Source of the DNA: an uncultured Saprospiraceae bacterium
GTDB taxonomy: Bacteria; Bacteroidota; Bacteroidia; Chitinophagales; Saprospiraceae
Assembly (NCBI GenBank): GCA_937924035.1
Contig: CALDTK010000067.1
Location: forward strand, 1-49,356
DNA length: 49,356 nucleotides
Direction: 5' to 3'
Shown: in pieces, positions 15,265 to 24,330 of the stretch
Layout: each line of letters opens with the position of its first letter
Numbering within the stretch: position 1 is the first letter of the stretch
Notes under the pieces: model-generated
What the model saw: the letters and a program-made list of their open reading frames with translations, nothing else
Told to the model about the DNA's origin: nothing
Databases searched by the model: none
Translations under genes and position numbers: made by a program

Positions 15265-18200
15265 ATGAATAGTCACCGAAGTCACGTCCGTAATGCCTCT
15301 TGGCTCGTCTTTGTTATCACTCTTATTGTCTACTGGTTTAGCGTTGAGCGCGTGGGCAGTCTTTGGGATGTAGGAGAGTTTGTCCTCGGAGCAGATAAGC
15401 TTCAAGTTGTACACCCTCCCGGGGCACCGTTGTTTCTGATTATCGGTCGGCTCTTTGCATGGGTTGCAAGCCTTTTCTCTGACGATCCGAGTACAATCGC
15501 TTGGGCAGTCAACTTTATGTCTGCACTCAGCACCTCTTTCGCTGCATTCTTTATCGCGCAGGTCACGGGTATACTTGGAAAGCTGGCGCTCGTTGGGCGT
15601 GAAAAAGAGGCAACGCAAGGCGAGGGTATTGCCATCGGAATGGCTGCATTGTGTGCAGGCCTTGCAACAGCCTTTGCCACTTCAATCTGGTTTAGTGCTG
15701 TTGAGGGAGAGGTCTATGCAATGTCTACCCTGTTTACTACCATGACTTTTTGGGCCATGGTCAAATGGTACGACCTACCCAATACTGCTAGTGCTGACCG
15801 TTGGATTGTCTTCGCTGTCTTTGCAACCGGTCTTTCTGTTGGGGTTCACTTGCTGAGTTTGCTCACCTTCCCTGCACTTGCAATGTTCTACTTCTACAAG
15901 AAGTATCCGGAATCAACGGGTGTAGCCACAAAGATTGGAGCAATTACCGCTTTCATCATTGCACTCCTTGCAGGTATTGTCGCCTTAGTAGCTTTTGGAC
16001 AAAAAAGTATCTTCAACATCTCATTCTTTGGTGGTGCAGCAATTGGCTTCGCTTATCTCGGCGCCAAAGCATTTGGATCTAATGCAAACTTGACGATAAA
16101 GCGCTGCGCTGGTGGACTGACCGCTGCGCTCGGAGGTGTAGTCATTCTTCTGTTCGCCCAGGCGGCAGTAATCAAAGGTATTCCCGCTCTATGGGCAAAA
16201 ATGGAGATTTTCATGGTCAATGGCCTTGGTCTTCCTTTCCATACTGGACTCATCCCGGTGACCATCATTTTTGGAGCGATAATCATTGGAGGCTTCTTCC
16301 TTGCGGGAAAACTCAAAAGCCGAAGCATCGAACTCTTGACGATGTCGGTATTAATGCTCGTTATTGGGTTCAGTGTGGTTGGTGTGGTAATGATTCGTGC
16401 AAACGCGTCTACGCCGATTAACATGAACGCACCTACCGATGCGATGCGTTTGCAGTATTACTTAAATCGCGAGCAGTACGGAGATCGTCCTCTGCTTTAT
16501 GGACCTCACTTTGAAGCTCGCCCAACGAAATACGATACAGATGATCGTTACGGCGTTGTAGGTGATCGTTATGAAGTTGTAGATGAGAAACTCTCTCCTG
16601 TATACGCAAAGCGTGACAAGCTACTCTTCCCAAGAATGAGTGATGGTACCCAAGGCCGTCCTGCGATCTATCGCAATTATTGGATGGGAGGTGAACAAGG
16701 GCGTCTCACAATGTCCGACAACTTGGCCTTCTTTGTCCGCTACCAGTTAGACTGGATGTACTGGCGCTACTTCATGTGGAACTTCTCTGGACGTCAAAAC
16801 CACGCTCAAGGATTCTACGATAATGACCCACGCTCTGGTAACTGGATTACTGGAATAGATTTTATCGATGAGATCATTCTCGGTGTTGAACTCAGTGAAC
16901 TTCCACCAGAAGCACGAGAAGATGAAGGCCGCAACGCTTACTTCATGTTACCGTTCCTTTTCGGTTTAATCGGTGCATTCTTCCACTTGCGTCGTCGCCC
17001 AGAAGATTTCATGGGTGTATTAGCGCTCTTTGTCATTACTGGAATTGGTATCATCCTCTACACCAACCAGCCACCCAATGAGCCTCGCGAACGTGATTAC
17101 GTGCAGGCTGGTGCAATCTTCATGTATTGTATCTGGATAGGAATGGGCGTGCTTGGACTCTTCGATTTCTTGCGCAAACGCGCCAAGATGGAAGGTCTTG
17201 TTCCTGCTGCAGTTGCTGGAGCAATCGTTCTTGCCGCACCAGCACTCATGGCGTTCCAAGGATTTGATGACCATTCTCGCATGGAGCACGAAGCTTCACG
17301 AGACTATGCTTCCAATTTCCTCAACTCGCTTGCAGAAAACGCGATCATTTTCACTTATGGCGACAATGACACTTACCCGCTTTGGTATGCCCAAGAAGTT
17401 GAAGGAGTGCGTACGGACGTTCGTGTAGTCAACTTGAGCTTGATTGCTGTAGACTGGTACATTGACCTACTCCGCCGGAAAGTCAACAAGTCTGAGCGTA
17501 TTAAACTCACCATTCCAAGTGAGAAAATGCGTGGTTACTTGAGAAATCAAATTCCAGTCCGCCCTAATAAATCTCCAATGGGGATTCAACAGGCACTTTC
17601 ATATGTGTCTGAAGATCACCCAGTACCTCTTGAAGGTGGACGTAAACTTGCTACGGATTTTCCGACGCAAACTGTAGTTATACCTGTCACGGAACAGGCT
17701 GCTCAACAGTACAACTTAGTAGATGATCTTCCTGATTCTGCTCAAATCAGTCGAGTAGATATCAACCTTTCAGGAAAGTCTTACATACTTAAAGACGATC
17801 TCGCGGTCATTGATATTCTTGGAAGCAACCTCTGGGAGCGTCCGATTTACTTCGCTGTAACTGTTCCTCAAACTAAGCTTCTTGGGTTACGCGATTACAT
17901 GCGTCTAGAAGGTCTTGCGCTACGCCTTACGCCGTTCAAGTCTCGTTCTGAGACTCAATACGGTCCTATGGGGGCAGGTCGGGTTGATGTTGAACGAGTA
18001 TTCAAGAACATTACCGAGAAGTACAACTTTGGGAACTTCGATACACACGACTTGTTCGTAGACCCGAGTTATACGCCGAGTGTTCAGTCGATGCAATTTG
18101 TGATGTTACGAACCATGCAGTCTTTGCAAGACCGTGGGGATAAGAATCGTGCAGGTGAGCTCGCTAGACTCTACTTCGAGGCCTTCCCACACATGAATTT

Positions 18201-18516
18201 CCCATTTGATTACAATACACTTTCTCCTATCCAAGTGCTTTTAGCAACTGGAAACAATGAGGAGGCAAAAGTGCATATTGAAACGCTCGCGGCATCGATG
18301 GCGGAATGGGAGGATTACTATGCTACCCAAGAAGCTGATTTACTAGAACAAGGCAAGCCTTTAGGTATCGATGCAAACCAAACACGTGCAACAGTAGGTG
18401 CTATTCAACAAGCGGCGGCCAGCTTAGGCGACCCTGCCTTTACGAATAAGATCAACGCACTACTTGGTGTAGGAACACAGGTTACTGTACCTAGCAATGG
18501 TCAAGGCCCTTCATAG
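15265..18516 (+). CDS. DUF2723 / GT117-type membrane glycosyltransferase-like protein
   Basis: Large integral membrane protein (1083 aa) of the DUF2723 family, related to protein O-mannosyltransferases and C-type polyprenol-dependent glycosyltransferases. About 12-13 hydrophobic segments fill residues 10-560. The first extracytoplasmic loop has the family motif LWDVGEFVLGADKLQVVHPPGAPLF, with acidic residues and HPPG expected near the active site; PNEPRERDYVQAG follows later. A soluble C-terminal part of about 450 residues begins after EHEASRDYASNFLNSLAENAI, containing TYGDNDTYPLWY, and is probably periplasmic. Role inferred: transfer of sugars from lipid carriers to exported proteins or lipids. 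ATG 15265 is preferred over the upstream 15175 start because the extra residues are polar and precede the first helix. rpiB begins 21 bases after. Confidence 0.85.
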   Translation: MNSHRSHVRNASWLVFVITLIVYWFSVERVGSLWDVGEFVLGADKLQVVHPPGAPLFLIIGRLFAWVASLFSDDPSTIAWAVNFMSALSTSFAAFFIAQVTGILGKLALVGREKEATQGEGIAIGMAALCAGLATAFATSIWFSAVEGEVYAMSTLFTTMTFWAMVKWYDLPNTASADRWIVFAVFATGLSVGVHLLSLLTFPALAMFYFYKKYPESTGVATKIGAITAFIIALLAGIVALVAFGQKSIFNISFFGGAAIGFAYLGAKAFGSNANLTIKRCAGGLTAALGGVVILLFAQAAVIKGIPALWAKMEIFMVNGLGLPFHTGLIPVTIIFGAIIIGGFFLAGKLKSRSIELLTMSVLMLVIGFSVVGVVMIRANASTPINMNAPTDAMRLQYYLNREQYGDRPLLYGPHFEARPTKYDTDDRYGVVGDRYEVVDEKLSPVYAKRDKLLFPRMSDGTQGRPAIYRNYWMGGEQGRLTMSDNLAFFVRYQLDWMYWRYFMWNFSGRQNHAQGFYDNDPRSGNWITGIDFIDEIILGVELSELPPEAREDEGRNAYFMLPFLFGLIGAFFHLRRRPEDFMGVLALFVITGIGIILYTNQPPNEPRERDYVQAGAIFMYCIWIGMGVLGLFDFLRKRAKMEGLVPAAVAGAIVLAAPALMAFQGFDDHSRMEHEASRDYASNFLNSLAENAIIFTYGDNDTYPLWYAQEVEGVRTDVRVVNLSLIAVDWYIDLLRRKVNKSERIKLTIPSEKMRGYLRNQIPVRPNKSPMGIQQALSYVSEDHPVPLEGGRKLATDFPTQTVVIPVTEQAAQQYNLVDDLPDSAQISRVDINLSGKSYILKDDLAVIDILGSNLWERPIYFAVTVPQTKLLGLRDYMRLEGLALRLTPFKSRSETQYGPMGAGRVDVERVFKNITEKYNFGNFDTHDLFVDPSYTPSVQSMQFVMLRTMQSLQDRGDKNRAGELARLYFEAFPHMNFPFDYNTLSPIQVLLATGNNEEAKVHIETLAASMAEWEDYYATQEADLLEQGKPLGIDANQTRATVGAIQQAAASLGDPAFTNKINALLGVGTQVTVPSNGQGPS

Positions 18517-18537
18517 AACTCTTCCATCCATCAACAC

Positions 18538-18981
18538 ATGTCTCTACCAAGCTCAATCGTAATCGGCTCTGATCACGCTGGCTTTCACTTGAAAGAGGTT
18601 GTCCAGAATCGACTGCGTGAGCTTGGTATTCGGGTCGAGGATGTTGGTACATACAGCGAAGAGTCTGTTGACTACCCTGACTTCATTCACCCTGTTGCAA
18701 ACGCCGTAGAAGCAGGTAAGCATCCTCTAGGAATTGTTATCTGTGGCAGTGGTCAGGGTGCTGCCATTACCGCCAATAAGCACCAAGGGATACGCTGTGC
18801 TTTGTGCTGGACACCTGAAATTGGTGCCCTCGCTAAGCAGCACAACAACGCTAATGTACTGGGGTTGGCTGCTCGATTCACGACTCCAGAAAATGCTCTA
18901 GCCATTGTAGATGCCTTTTTAAATGCTGAATTTGAAGGTGGTAGACATGCTCGACGGGTAGATAAAATTGCCTGTACGTAG
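18538..18981 (+). CDS. rpiB: Ribose-5-phosphate isomerase B
   Basis: Interconverts ribulose 5-phosphate and ribose 5-phosphate in the pentose phosphate pathway. At 147 aa it has the usual length. Key stretches are IGSDHAGFHLKE, VDYPDFIHPVANAV, the phosphate/anion loop VICGSGQGAAITANKHQGIR with the catalytic cysteine, HNNANVLGLAAR, and the C-terminal FEGGRHARRVDKI. All match the RpiB/LacAB family. It follows the DUF2723 gene by 21 bases on the same strand and probably shares its transcript; no functional link is obvious. Confidence 0.95.
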   Translation: MSLPSSIVIGSDHAGFHLKEVVQNRLRELGIRVEDVGTYSEESVDYPDFIHPVANAVEAGKHPLGIVICGSGQGAAITANKHQGIRCALCWTPEIGALAKQHNNANVLGLAARFTTPENALAIVDAFLNAEFEGGRHARRVDKIACT

Positions 18982-19041
18982 TAAATTCTTTGACTCCTCT
19001 TCATTGAGATTGTCCTGATTTTTATACATGGAAGCAAGCAT

Positions 19042-19049
19042 TAGCTTCG
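19042..19049 (+). promoter_or_regulatory. -7-like box directly before the M28 peptidase start
   Basis: TAGCTTCG is followed by six bases and then the ATG at 19056, so a transcript from this box would be leaderless. No good -33 match is seen. CATGGA (19027-19032) can also pair with TCCATG (19053-19058), which covers the start codon. Confidence 0.3.
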
Positions 19050-19055
19050 CAATCC

Positions 19056-20717
19056 ATGATCAGATTAATTTTTATTGTAGTCCTTGGCTTCCTCGGGCAA
19101 GAAGTTTTGGCGCAAGCAGACGTAAAGCAGATTGCACCTCGACCAATTGATACCCTTGGGTTTGGTTCAGGCTTGAAATGGGCGGAGACCATTACCGCGT
19201 CCGAACTTTCAAAGCACGCACATATACTTGCTTCAGACAGTTTACAAGGTCGCGAAACCGGTACCGAAGGTCAAGTAAAAGCAGCCAATTATCTCTCCCA
19301 AGAGATGGCTAAGCTTGGTTTGCCACGCATTGGAAACGAGTTCTCCTACCAACAACGAATCGCTTTTGAACGCTCTTCTTGGAACAAAGTACGCTTTTCA
19401 GTTGCAGGAAAAGCGTACAAGCATTTACGTGACTTTTATGGCTTCCCAAGTGAAGCTTCTGATGTTGAGACAGATGTTTCGGAAGTGATTTTTCTCGGAT
19501 ATGGCATCGATTCAGAGACCTACTCAGATTTCGAAAGCGCAGGAGATTTACGCGGGAAAGTAGCTGTTGTTTTAGCAGGCGAACCTTTCAGCAAAAAAGG
19601 TATTTCGCAAGTTTCGGGTACTGTCGATACAAGTAAGTGGTCTTCAGAGCTTTCGCTAAAACGCATTGCTGCTGCACAGCGAGGTGTTGAAGTGCTCATG
19701 GTAGTGGAGCCCAATATTCAACGTAAAATAGCAGACGTACGAAGTAAAATTATTGATAATAGTCTCAAGCTAGCCGATCCAAATAAGCAACAAACAACTG
19801 CGCTCCCAACGGTACTCCACATTTCTCCAAAGCTGTTCCGCGACCTAATAGGTAGTGAGACTAAAACCGTTGTCAAAGCAAGAAAGCGAATGGCCAAGAA
19901 AGGCATTTCAAAAGCCACCGTCCTTAGTCCTCAGCTTGAGCTCGACCTAAAGCCACGTAACTTCTTTCTAAATGGCTCTAATGTGCTTGGCTATATACGC
20001 GGAAGCGACCCTACGCTTGCGGATGAGATTGTAGTCATATCAGCCCATTATGATCACTTAGGAAAACGAAAGGATGATGTCTTTAATGGTGCAGATGATA
20101 ACGCATCTGGAACCAGTACTGTACTTGAAATATCACAAGCGATGGCTGCCGCAGCGGCGAAAGGTGAAGGCCCTCGACGATCAGTACTTACCTTGTTTGT
20201 AAGTGGAGAAGAGAAAGGTCTCTTAGGGAGTGAATACTACGCTGCTAACCCGATTTTCCCGATGGAAAATACAATCGCTGACATCAATATTGACATGATT
20301 GGCCGTTATGATGAGGCGCATGCTGATTCAAGTGCATACATCTATGTGATTGGAGCTGGACGTATCAGCCCAGACCTAGACGCCGTCACACGTGCTATGA
20401 ACGATCAGTATGCTAAGCTTGATTTAGACTACACCTTCGATGCTGAAGATGATCCAAATCGTTTCTACTACAGGAGTGATCATTACAACTTTGCCAAGAA
20501 CGGTGTTCCATCCGTTTTCTTCTTTTCAGGTGTACACGAAGATTATCACCGTATCACAGATACACCTGACAAACTCGACTACAATAAAATGGAGTTGGTA
20601 GGCCGTCACGCTTTCTTAATTGCCTGGAACCTTGCGAATCGCGACGGAGAATTGAATAGAGTAACGCGTCGACCATTACCTAATGCTGATCGTAGAATAG
20701 AAGACGCAAAAAACTAA
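19056..20717 (+). CDS. Secreted M28 family metallopeptidase with PA domain
   Basis: 553-aa exported aminopeptidase-type enzyme. A signal peptide (residues 1-19, ending EVLAQA) is followed by a region with LQGRETGTEGQVKAANYL, a protease-associated insert around residues 140-290, and a di-zinc M28 catalytic domain. Zinc ligands and catalytic residues are visible as SAHYDHLG, NGADDNASGTS, SGEEKGLLGSEY, NIDMIGRYD, and the final histidine in the SGVHEDYH region. All are intact. It likely trims peptides outside the cytoplasm for nutrition. No T9SS sorting domain is seen, so it is probably periplasmic. The gene ends at a strong terminator. Confidence 0.93.
   Translation: MIRLIFIVVLGFLGQEVLAQADVKQIAPRPIDTLGFGSGLKWAETITASELSKHAHILASDSLQGRETGTEGQVKAANYLSQEMAKLGLPRIGNEFSYQQRIAFERSSWNKVRFSVAGKAYKHLRDFYGFPSEASDVETDVSEVIFLGYGIDSETYSDFESAGDLRGKVAVVLAGEPFSKKGISQVSGTVDTSKWSSELSLKRIAAAQRGVEVLMVVEPNIQRKIADVRSKIIDNSLKLADPNKQQTTALPTVLHISPKLFRDLIGSETKTVVKARKRMAKKGISKATVLSPQLELDLKPRNFFLNGSNVLGYIRGSDPTLADEIVVISAHYDHLGKRKDDVFNGADDNASGTSTVLEISQAMAAAAAKGEGPRRSVLTLFVSGEEKGLLGSEYYAANPIFPMENTIADINIDMIGRYDEAHADSSAYIYVIGAGRISPDLDAVTRAMNDQYAKLDLDYTFDAEDDPNRFYYRSDHYNFAKNGVPSVFFFSGVHEDYHRITDTPDKLDYNKMELVGRHAFLIAWNLANRDGELNRVTRRPLPNADRRIEDAKN
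19649..19662 (+). repeat. Dispersed 14-mer, copy 3
   Basis: Exact, N = T, + orientation, inside the M28 peptidase gene (sense). Confidence 0.8.
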
Positions 20718-20724
20718 GGGCAAA

Positions 20725-20764
20725 AAAAAGCCCCGCCAGATCTTTCGATCTAGCGGGGCTTTTT
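20725..20764. terminator. Terminator between M28 and DUF3078 genes
   Basis: An 18-bp stem with a single mismatch (AAAAAGCCCCGCYAGATC with its complement), a TTTC loop, and T runs on both strands. It serves both convergent genes. Confidence 0.92.
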
Positions 20765-20766
20765 AG

Positions 20767-20780
20767 GTTTTAGCGAAAGC
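20767..20780 (-). repeat. Dispersed 14-mer, copy 4
   Basis: Exact, N = T, - orientation, in the short spacer directly after the terminator. Confidence 0.8.
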
Positions 20781-20789
20781 TAAATTGTC

Positions 20790-21812
20790 CTAGAATACAA
20801 CTGCGTACTTGAGGAGGAGCTGCTCTGTAATAGAAGCGCGCTTACCAAGAGCCTTTGTACCATCTGGATTTACGCGAACACCACCTACCTGATCATAATC
20901 AGTGATCTGTACTAAGATGTCATCATCATACTGAAGAATAGTATTCAATGAAAGCGTGAGTCCTTTAAATACCTGGAATCCAATCTCATTTCTCCAGTCG
21001 ATATCGACGTTTTGTGGATTGTTGAGGTAATTGCTAAAGAGAATGAGTGAACTCTTAAACAAGAGACGATCATCTGTCAAGTAAGAATTCTGGTAGTTCG
21101 CTGCAAGGGTAGCACCAAACTGCTGAAGTGACTTACTGCCATCGTTGTCCGGATCGAGAAAATCGTAAAGATCAAGCGCAGCGATATCATCGTCCATGAC
21201 GAAAATCGTCTTGTAAGATGCCGGAGAGATCAATGCGTCGAAGTGATCATTTGGCTTGTAGGTAATACCCGGACTAAGGGTAAATGTACCTGCGTTCAAA
21301 AACTTAGCGATTGGTGTACCATTGTTGGTATTATCGATCGTTTTGAGCAGGTTACGTCCAGCTGCATCTGCGTACGTAGGAGTAAGTTGAGTGAGGAATG
21401 TTGCTTGCGCACCGTAGCCCCATGGACTATCTGCGTTAAACTTCATACCAAATTGTGAAGCCAAACGAAGCTCATCAGCTGACTTTTGCCACGGCACAGT
21501 GATATCAGAACCAAGAGCTACGATACCACCTCCCAAACGCTGGATAGCGAGGTTGAGGGATAAATCGTTATTCCAGCTCATAAGGCCGTCCTTCAGGTGG
21601 GCAAACATTCCAAAGTTTGTTCCTACACCAACGCGGTTCTCACCTGCTCCGATACGAGGGTTAAATTGGAGAAGTTGTCCAAGGTCAGCTCCGAGGCTTG
21701 CTCCTCGAGTCCAGCCATCTGGTTGCACTTCTTCTTCAGCATCTTGCGCATATGAGGTAAGAGAGAAGGCAAATACTGCCGCAAGGCATAGTAGAAAAGT
21801 ATTCAGTTTCAT
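20790..21812 (-). CDS. DUF3078 family outer-membrane beta-barrel protein
   Basis: 340-aa exported protein. Signal peptide residues 1-22 (ending SLTSYAQ) are followed by DGWTRGASLGADLGQLLQFNP, which is typical of DUF3078. The body consists of alternating amphipathic strands separated by turns rich in D, N and G (WNNDLSLNLAIQRLGGG, YGAQATFLTQL, FGATLAANYQNSYL, IGFQVFKGLTLSLNTILQYDDD), and the protein ends in phenylalanine, the usual beta-barrel insertion signal. Function unknown. It has a well-formed promoter 65-80 bases upstream and ends at a bidirectional terminator, so it is a single-gene unit. Confidence 0.85.
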   Translation of the reverse strand: MKLNTFLLCLAAVFAFSLTSYAQDAEEEVQPDGWTRGASLGADLGQLLQFNPRIGAGENRVGVGTNFGMFAHLKDGLMSWNNDLSLNLAIQRLGGGIVALGSDITVPWQKSADELRLASQFGMKFNADSPWGYGAQATFLTQLTPTYADAAGRNLLKTIDNTNNGTPIAKFLNAGTFTLSPGITYKPNDHFDALISPASYKTIFVMDDDIAALDLYDFLDPDNDGSKSLQQFGATLAANYQNSYLTDDRLLFKSSLILFSNYLNNPQNVDIDWRNEIGFQVFKGLTLSLNTILQYDDDILVQITDYDQVGGVRVNPDGTKALGKRASITEQLLLKYAVVF

Positions 21813-21883
21813 ACTGTTGTTTTTTAGTCTCTGAAAACACCTTTTGAGTTTTGTCGGTGTTCTTTTTGTGTTAGTTGGGGTTG

Positions 21884-21891
21884 CAAATGTA
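21884..21891 (-). promoter_or_regulatory. -7 box for the DUF3078 gene
   Basis: TACATTTG on the minus strand fits TAnnTTTG exactly; the -33 match (TATG about 19 bases upstream) is weak. It predicts a leader of roughly 65 bases. Confidence 0.5.
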
Positions 21892-21926
21892 TTTCGATTA
21901 TTCGCAATACATATACTAATGAATTG

Positions 21927-22766
21927 TTACGATTTAGAACGTTGCTCAAGGAAGATATCGCTGCCTGGTGCACGTGCAATTACGAGGACTGTTTCTGATT
22001 GTAGCTTACTTAATGGGACAATGAGAAGCTGCTCTTCAACTTTGAGTGTGAAGCTTGCGCGATCAATAGATAGCACTACTCCCTCATGGTCTTCTATTCG
22101 AATTGTATCCCCAGGGTTTATTTTCCCTCGGTTATAAAACTGAGCGAGAAAGCCCCCAAGGAGAGGACGAGCAGCAAGACCATATGCGAGCGCGAAAGCA
22201 AAAGCTAGTCCGCCAAGAAGTATCGAAAGGTTTGCAATGATGAAGCTTGTTTCAATCTGTGCTTGACTTAAGGCACTGATCAATACAGATACCAAGACAA
22301 ACCAAAATACGATCGAGCCAACCATTCCGGCAGCAGGAATCGCGAACGAACGACAGGTAACGACAACAAAACTTTTGAGGATATCGGCCAAGATTACACC
22401 AACTATCAAGATGATAATTGCAGCGATTAAGTCTGGTATATACGCAATCGCTGAGCTCACGAGATTACTTACCACTGGCATTCCTAGAATGTCCGTAGCA
22501 GCCACAAGCACGATTAGCATCAAAAAGTAGTAAAGTACTTGAGACAGAAGCGTTGAAAGGCTAATCTGAATTTCAGAGTCGGCAACAACATCGATAGACT
22601 GCAATCGATCTCCCAATTTGTCTACTCCAATTACAGTCAATAACTTTTTGATCATCGTAGCAAAAAGCCGTGCTAGAATGTAGCCGATCAATAAAATAAG
22701 CATCGCTCCAAACAGGTTCGGAACGAAGTCAATTAAATTTGTTACAAGTTGTTGTAGTGCTTCCAT
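21927..22766 (-). CDS. TM-helix-repeat / MscS-like small-conductance channel homologue
   Basis: 279-aa inner-membrane protein of the conserved-TM-helix (PF05552) group related to mechanosensitive channels. Five hydrophobic segments are seen: residues 13-35, 72-95, 105-128, 145-168 and 175-198. The second half of each N-terminal repeat has the pattern P-N-L-F/I-x-A-x-x-I-L-x-x-G. The last 80 residues (GKINPGDTIRIEDHEGVVLSIDRASFTLK) resemble the MscS beta domain, but the protein lacks the large MscS C-terminal vestibule. It is the third gene of a unit led by an ECF sigma factor, 26 bases after the 76-aa gene, and a C7 tract lies three bases before its ATG. Confidence 0.8.
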   Translation of the reverse strand: MEALQQLVTNLIDFVPNLFGAMLILLIGYILARLFATMIKKLLTVIGVDKLGDRLQSIDVVADSEIQISLSTLLSQVLYYFLMLIVLVAATDILGMPVVSNLVSSAIAYIPDLIAAIIILIVGVILADILKSFVVVTCRSFAIPAAGMVGSIVFWFVLVSVLISALSQAQIETSFIIANLSILLGGLAFAFALAYGLAARPLLGGFLAQFYNRGKINPGDTIRIEDHEGVVLSIDRASFTLKVEEQLLIVPLSKLQSETVLVIARAPGSDIFLEQRSKS

Positions 22767-22792
22767 TAAGGGGGGGTGAGAATGACTAAGTG

Positions 22793-23023
22793 CTAATCTC
22801 TGGATTCTGATTTATTACTGGGGTCAGCTTCCTTAGCTCCGAGATTAAATTTGCTTACCCCTACGATCGCGGAGACAAACAACTCTACGATAGAACCCAG
22901 AAATTCGTTGCGACGAATTGCTCCTCTAATAGGATTGAAATCTGGTTTGTGCTTTCCTTCGTTTTCTTGTCTGAGCACGTCCCAGCCTGACTCCTTTTTC
23001 GGATGTGATGGTTCCTTGCTCAC
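22793..23023 (-). CDS. Small hypothetical protein translationally coupled to an ECF sigma factor (76 aa)
   Basis: Unrecognised soluble protein. I chose the GTG at 23023, which overlaps the sigma gene stop (TAG and GTG share one base), giving 76 aa that begin MSKEPSHPKKESGWDVL. Upstream in-frame starts would extend into the sigma gene. The first 45 residues are charged; residues 47-60 (FLGSIVELFVSAIVGV) form one amphipathic or weakly hydrophobic helix, too short for a confident membrane span. The position right after a sigma gene is where anti-sigma factors usually sit, so a role in controlling that sigma is possible, but no anti-sigma motif is present. Confidence 0.65.
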   Translation of the reverse strand: MSKEPSHPKKESGWDVLRQENEGKHKPDFNPIRGAIRRNEFLGSIVELFVSAIVGVSKFNLGAKEADPSNKSESRD

Positions 23024-23580
23024 TATGCGTAGGCTTTTTGACCTGTGTTCCAAACGTCATAGATCTTCTTTGCACGCTGACGAGCTCGCTTGAGGCGCAT
23101 TTTCGTTGCAGATTCTTGCAGTCCCATTTGAACAGCAATTTCTTTTACAGACATCTCATCCATATACATAAGGACAAGCGCGGCGCGATCTAGCTCTGAT
23201 AGATTATCTAAAATGTGTCGAATCGCAGCTGGAGACTGGTCTTGTAGCCAATCAGATTCTTCAACAACATCTTCGATATCTACCTCAGGCATTGCTCCAA
23301 CTTTTCCTCGGAGTCGTTTGCGTTTTCTCAGAAGGTCTATACAGTAATTGTTTGTGATTGTAAATAACCAAGTTCCAAATTTCGAATCTTGGCGGAAGCT
23401 TCCAATCCGCAACAACACTTTTTCGAAGATATCCTGAACTGCGTCTGCAGCCTCGGCTTCGTTGTTGAGCATCGTGATACACTTCCCGTAAACCTTAGGA
23501 CTATAACGTCTGTAGAGTTCACCAAAATACCTATCTCCTCTCGAAACAAGATACAATTCAACCAATTCAGTATCCTCCAT
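23023..23580 (-). CDS. ECF-type RNA polymerase sigma factor
   Basis: 185-aa sigma-70 family regulator. Region 2 is seen in YFGELYRRYSPKVYGKCITML, AADAVQDIFEKVLLRIGSF and FGTWLFTITNNYCIDLLRKRKR; region 4 in LDNLSELDRAALVLMYMDEMSVKEIAVQMGLQESATKMRLKRARQRAKK, which contains the helix-turn-helix for -35 recognition. I start at the ATG at 23580 (MEDTELVELYL), the usual N-terminus for this group; an upstream ATG at 23628 would add 16 hydrophobic residues. It leads a three-gene unit with the 76-aa protein and the MscS-like protein, which may be its own regulon core, perhaps for envelope or osmotic stress. That function is inferred from position. Confidence 0.92.
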   Translation of the reverse strand: MEDTELVELYLVSRGDRYFGELYRRYSPKVYGKCITMLNNEAEAADAVQDIFEKVLLRIGSFRQDSKFGTWLFTITNNYCIDLLRKRKRLRGKVGAMPEVDIEDVVEESDWLQDQSPAAIRHILDNLSELDRAALVLMYMDEMSVKEIAVQMGLQESATKMRLKRARQRAKKIYDVWNTGQKAYA

Positions 23581-23884
23581 GTCGGAGAATCCGAGAGCTT
23601 GAAGCGCAAGGTGCAGGGAGAGAAGCATGATTTCGTTTGGTTAGACGGGAAACGTGATTGATGGTCACACTTTTCATCGAATTTCTGATGTAGTCACATC
23701 TTCATTCTTGAAATTCCTGTATGCATGGATGTAGACCTTCTTACTACGTGCTAGTTACGTAACAGGTTCACGAGACTTAATCAAAGATAGGTAACTGAGC
23801 ATGAAGTAGCAATCCCAAAGCATGAAGGTTGTTCAAGGGGTTTTACAACACTATAATTGTAGGAAAATAGTCGTCTACAGGTAT

Positions 23885-23922
23885 AAAAAAAAGAGGTAGA
23901 CCGTTTACTAACGATCTACCTC
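23885..23922 (-). terminator. Minus-strand terminator with no annotated gene upstream
   Basis: GAGGTAGA (23893-23900) pairs with TCTACCTC (23915-23922), extended by CGT/ACG after one mismatch. On the minus strand the stem is followed by T8. Reading leftward, no gene precedes it within the gap, so it may end a small unannotated transcript. Confidence 0.55.
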
Positions 23923-24322
23923 AGCCCTAACCAAATAAAACCAAAAATCTTGAGTAGCCTGCTCAAAAAGAGCAGACAAGAATCCGTTTCATTGGAAAAT
24001 CAAAGCTACTTTAAAGGAGCTGCCTTTTCATCAGTTTAGCCTACCCAAGGCCTCATGGCTGACAACTAAGCGTACACAATACACTAAGCCCCAACAATAC
24101 CAGTAATTCAGCTACATATTCCAATTAAATTCGACATCATCGGTAAATGACAACACAAAATTCCGAATCCCGGAAGGGTATATTTTATGATTCGCCTTTA
24201 AACGAGGGGTTCAAGCTTATTTTTTTACTCTTCCATCATTCATTCTTGTAAGTATGAGCTTCACCAAGAAAGTTACAATAACATTTCCTTCTCCTAATAG
24301 ACCAGAGAGAAGAGAACTCTAC

Positions 24323-24330
24323 TAGCTTCG
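24323..24330 (+). promoter_or_regulatory. -7-like box directly before hpt
   Basis: TAGCTTCG, the same octamer and the same six-base distance to the ATG (24337) as at the M28 peptidase gene. A transcript from here would lack a leader. Confidence 0.3.

Noticed and set aside
24130-24210. Short minus-strand frame ending SFTDDVEFNWNM
   Set aside because: Looks protein-like, but has only a GTG deep inside and no ATG or domain; kept as spacer.
24254-24325. 23-codon upstream reading frame before hpt
   Set aside because: Its stop overlaps the -7-like box of hpt; no sign of conservation or regulatory peptide features.
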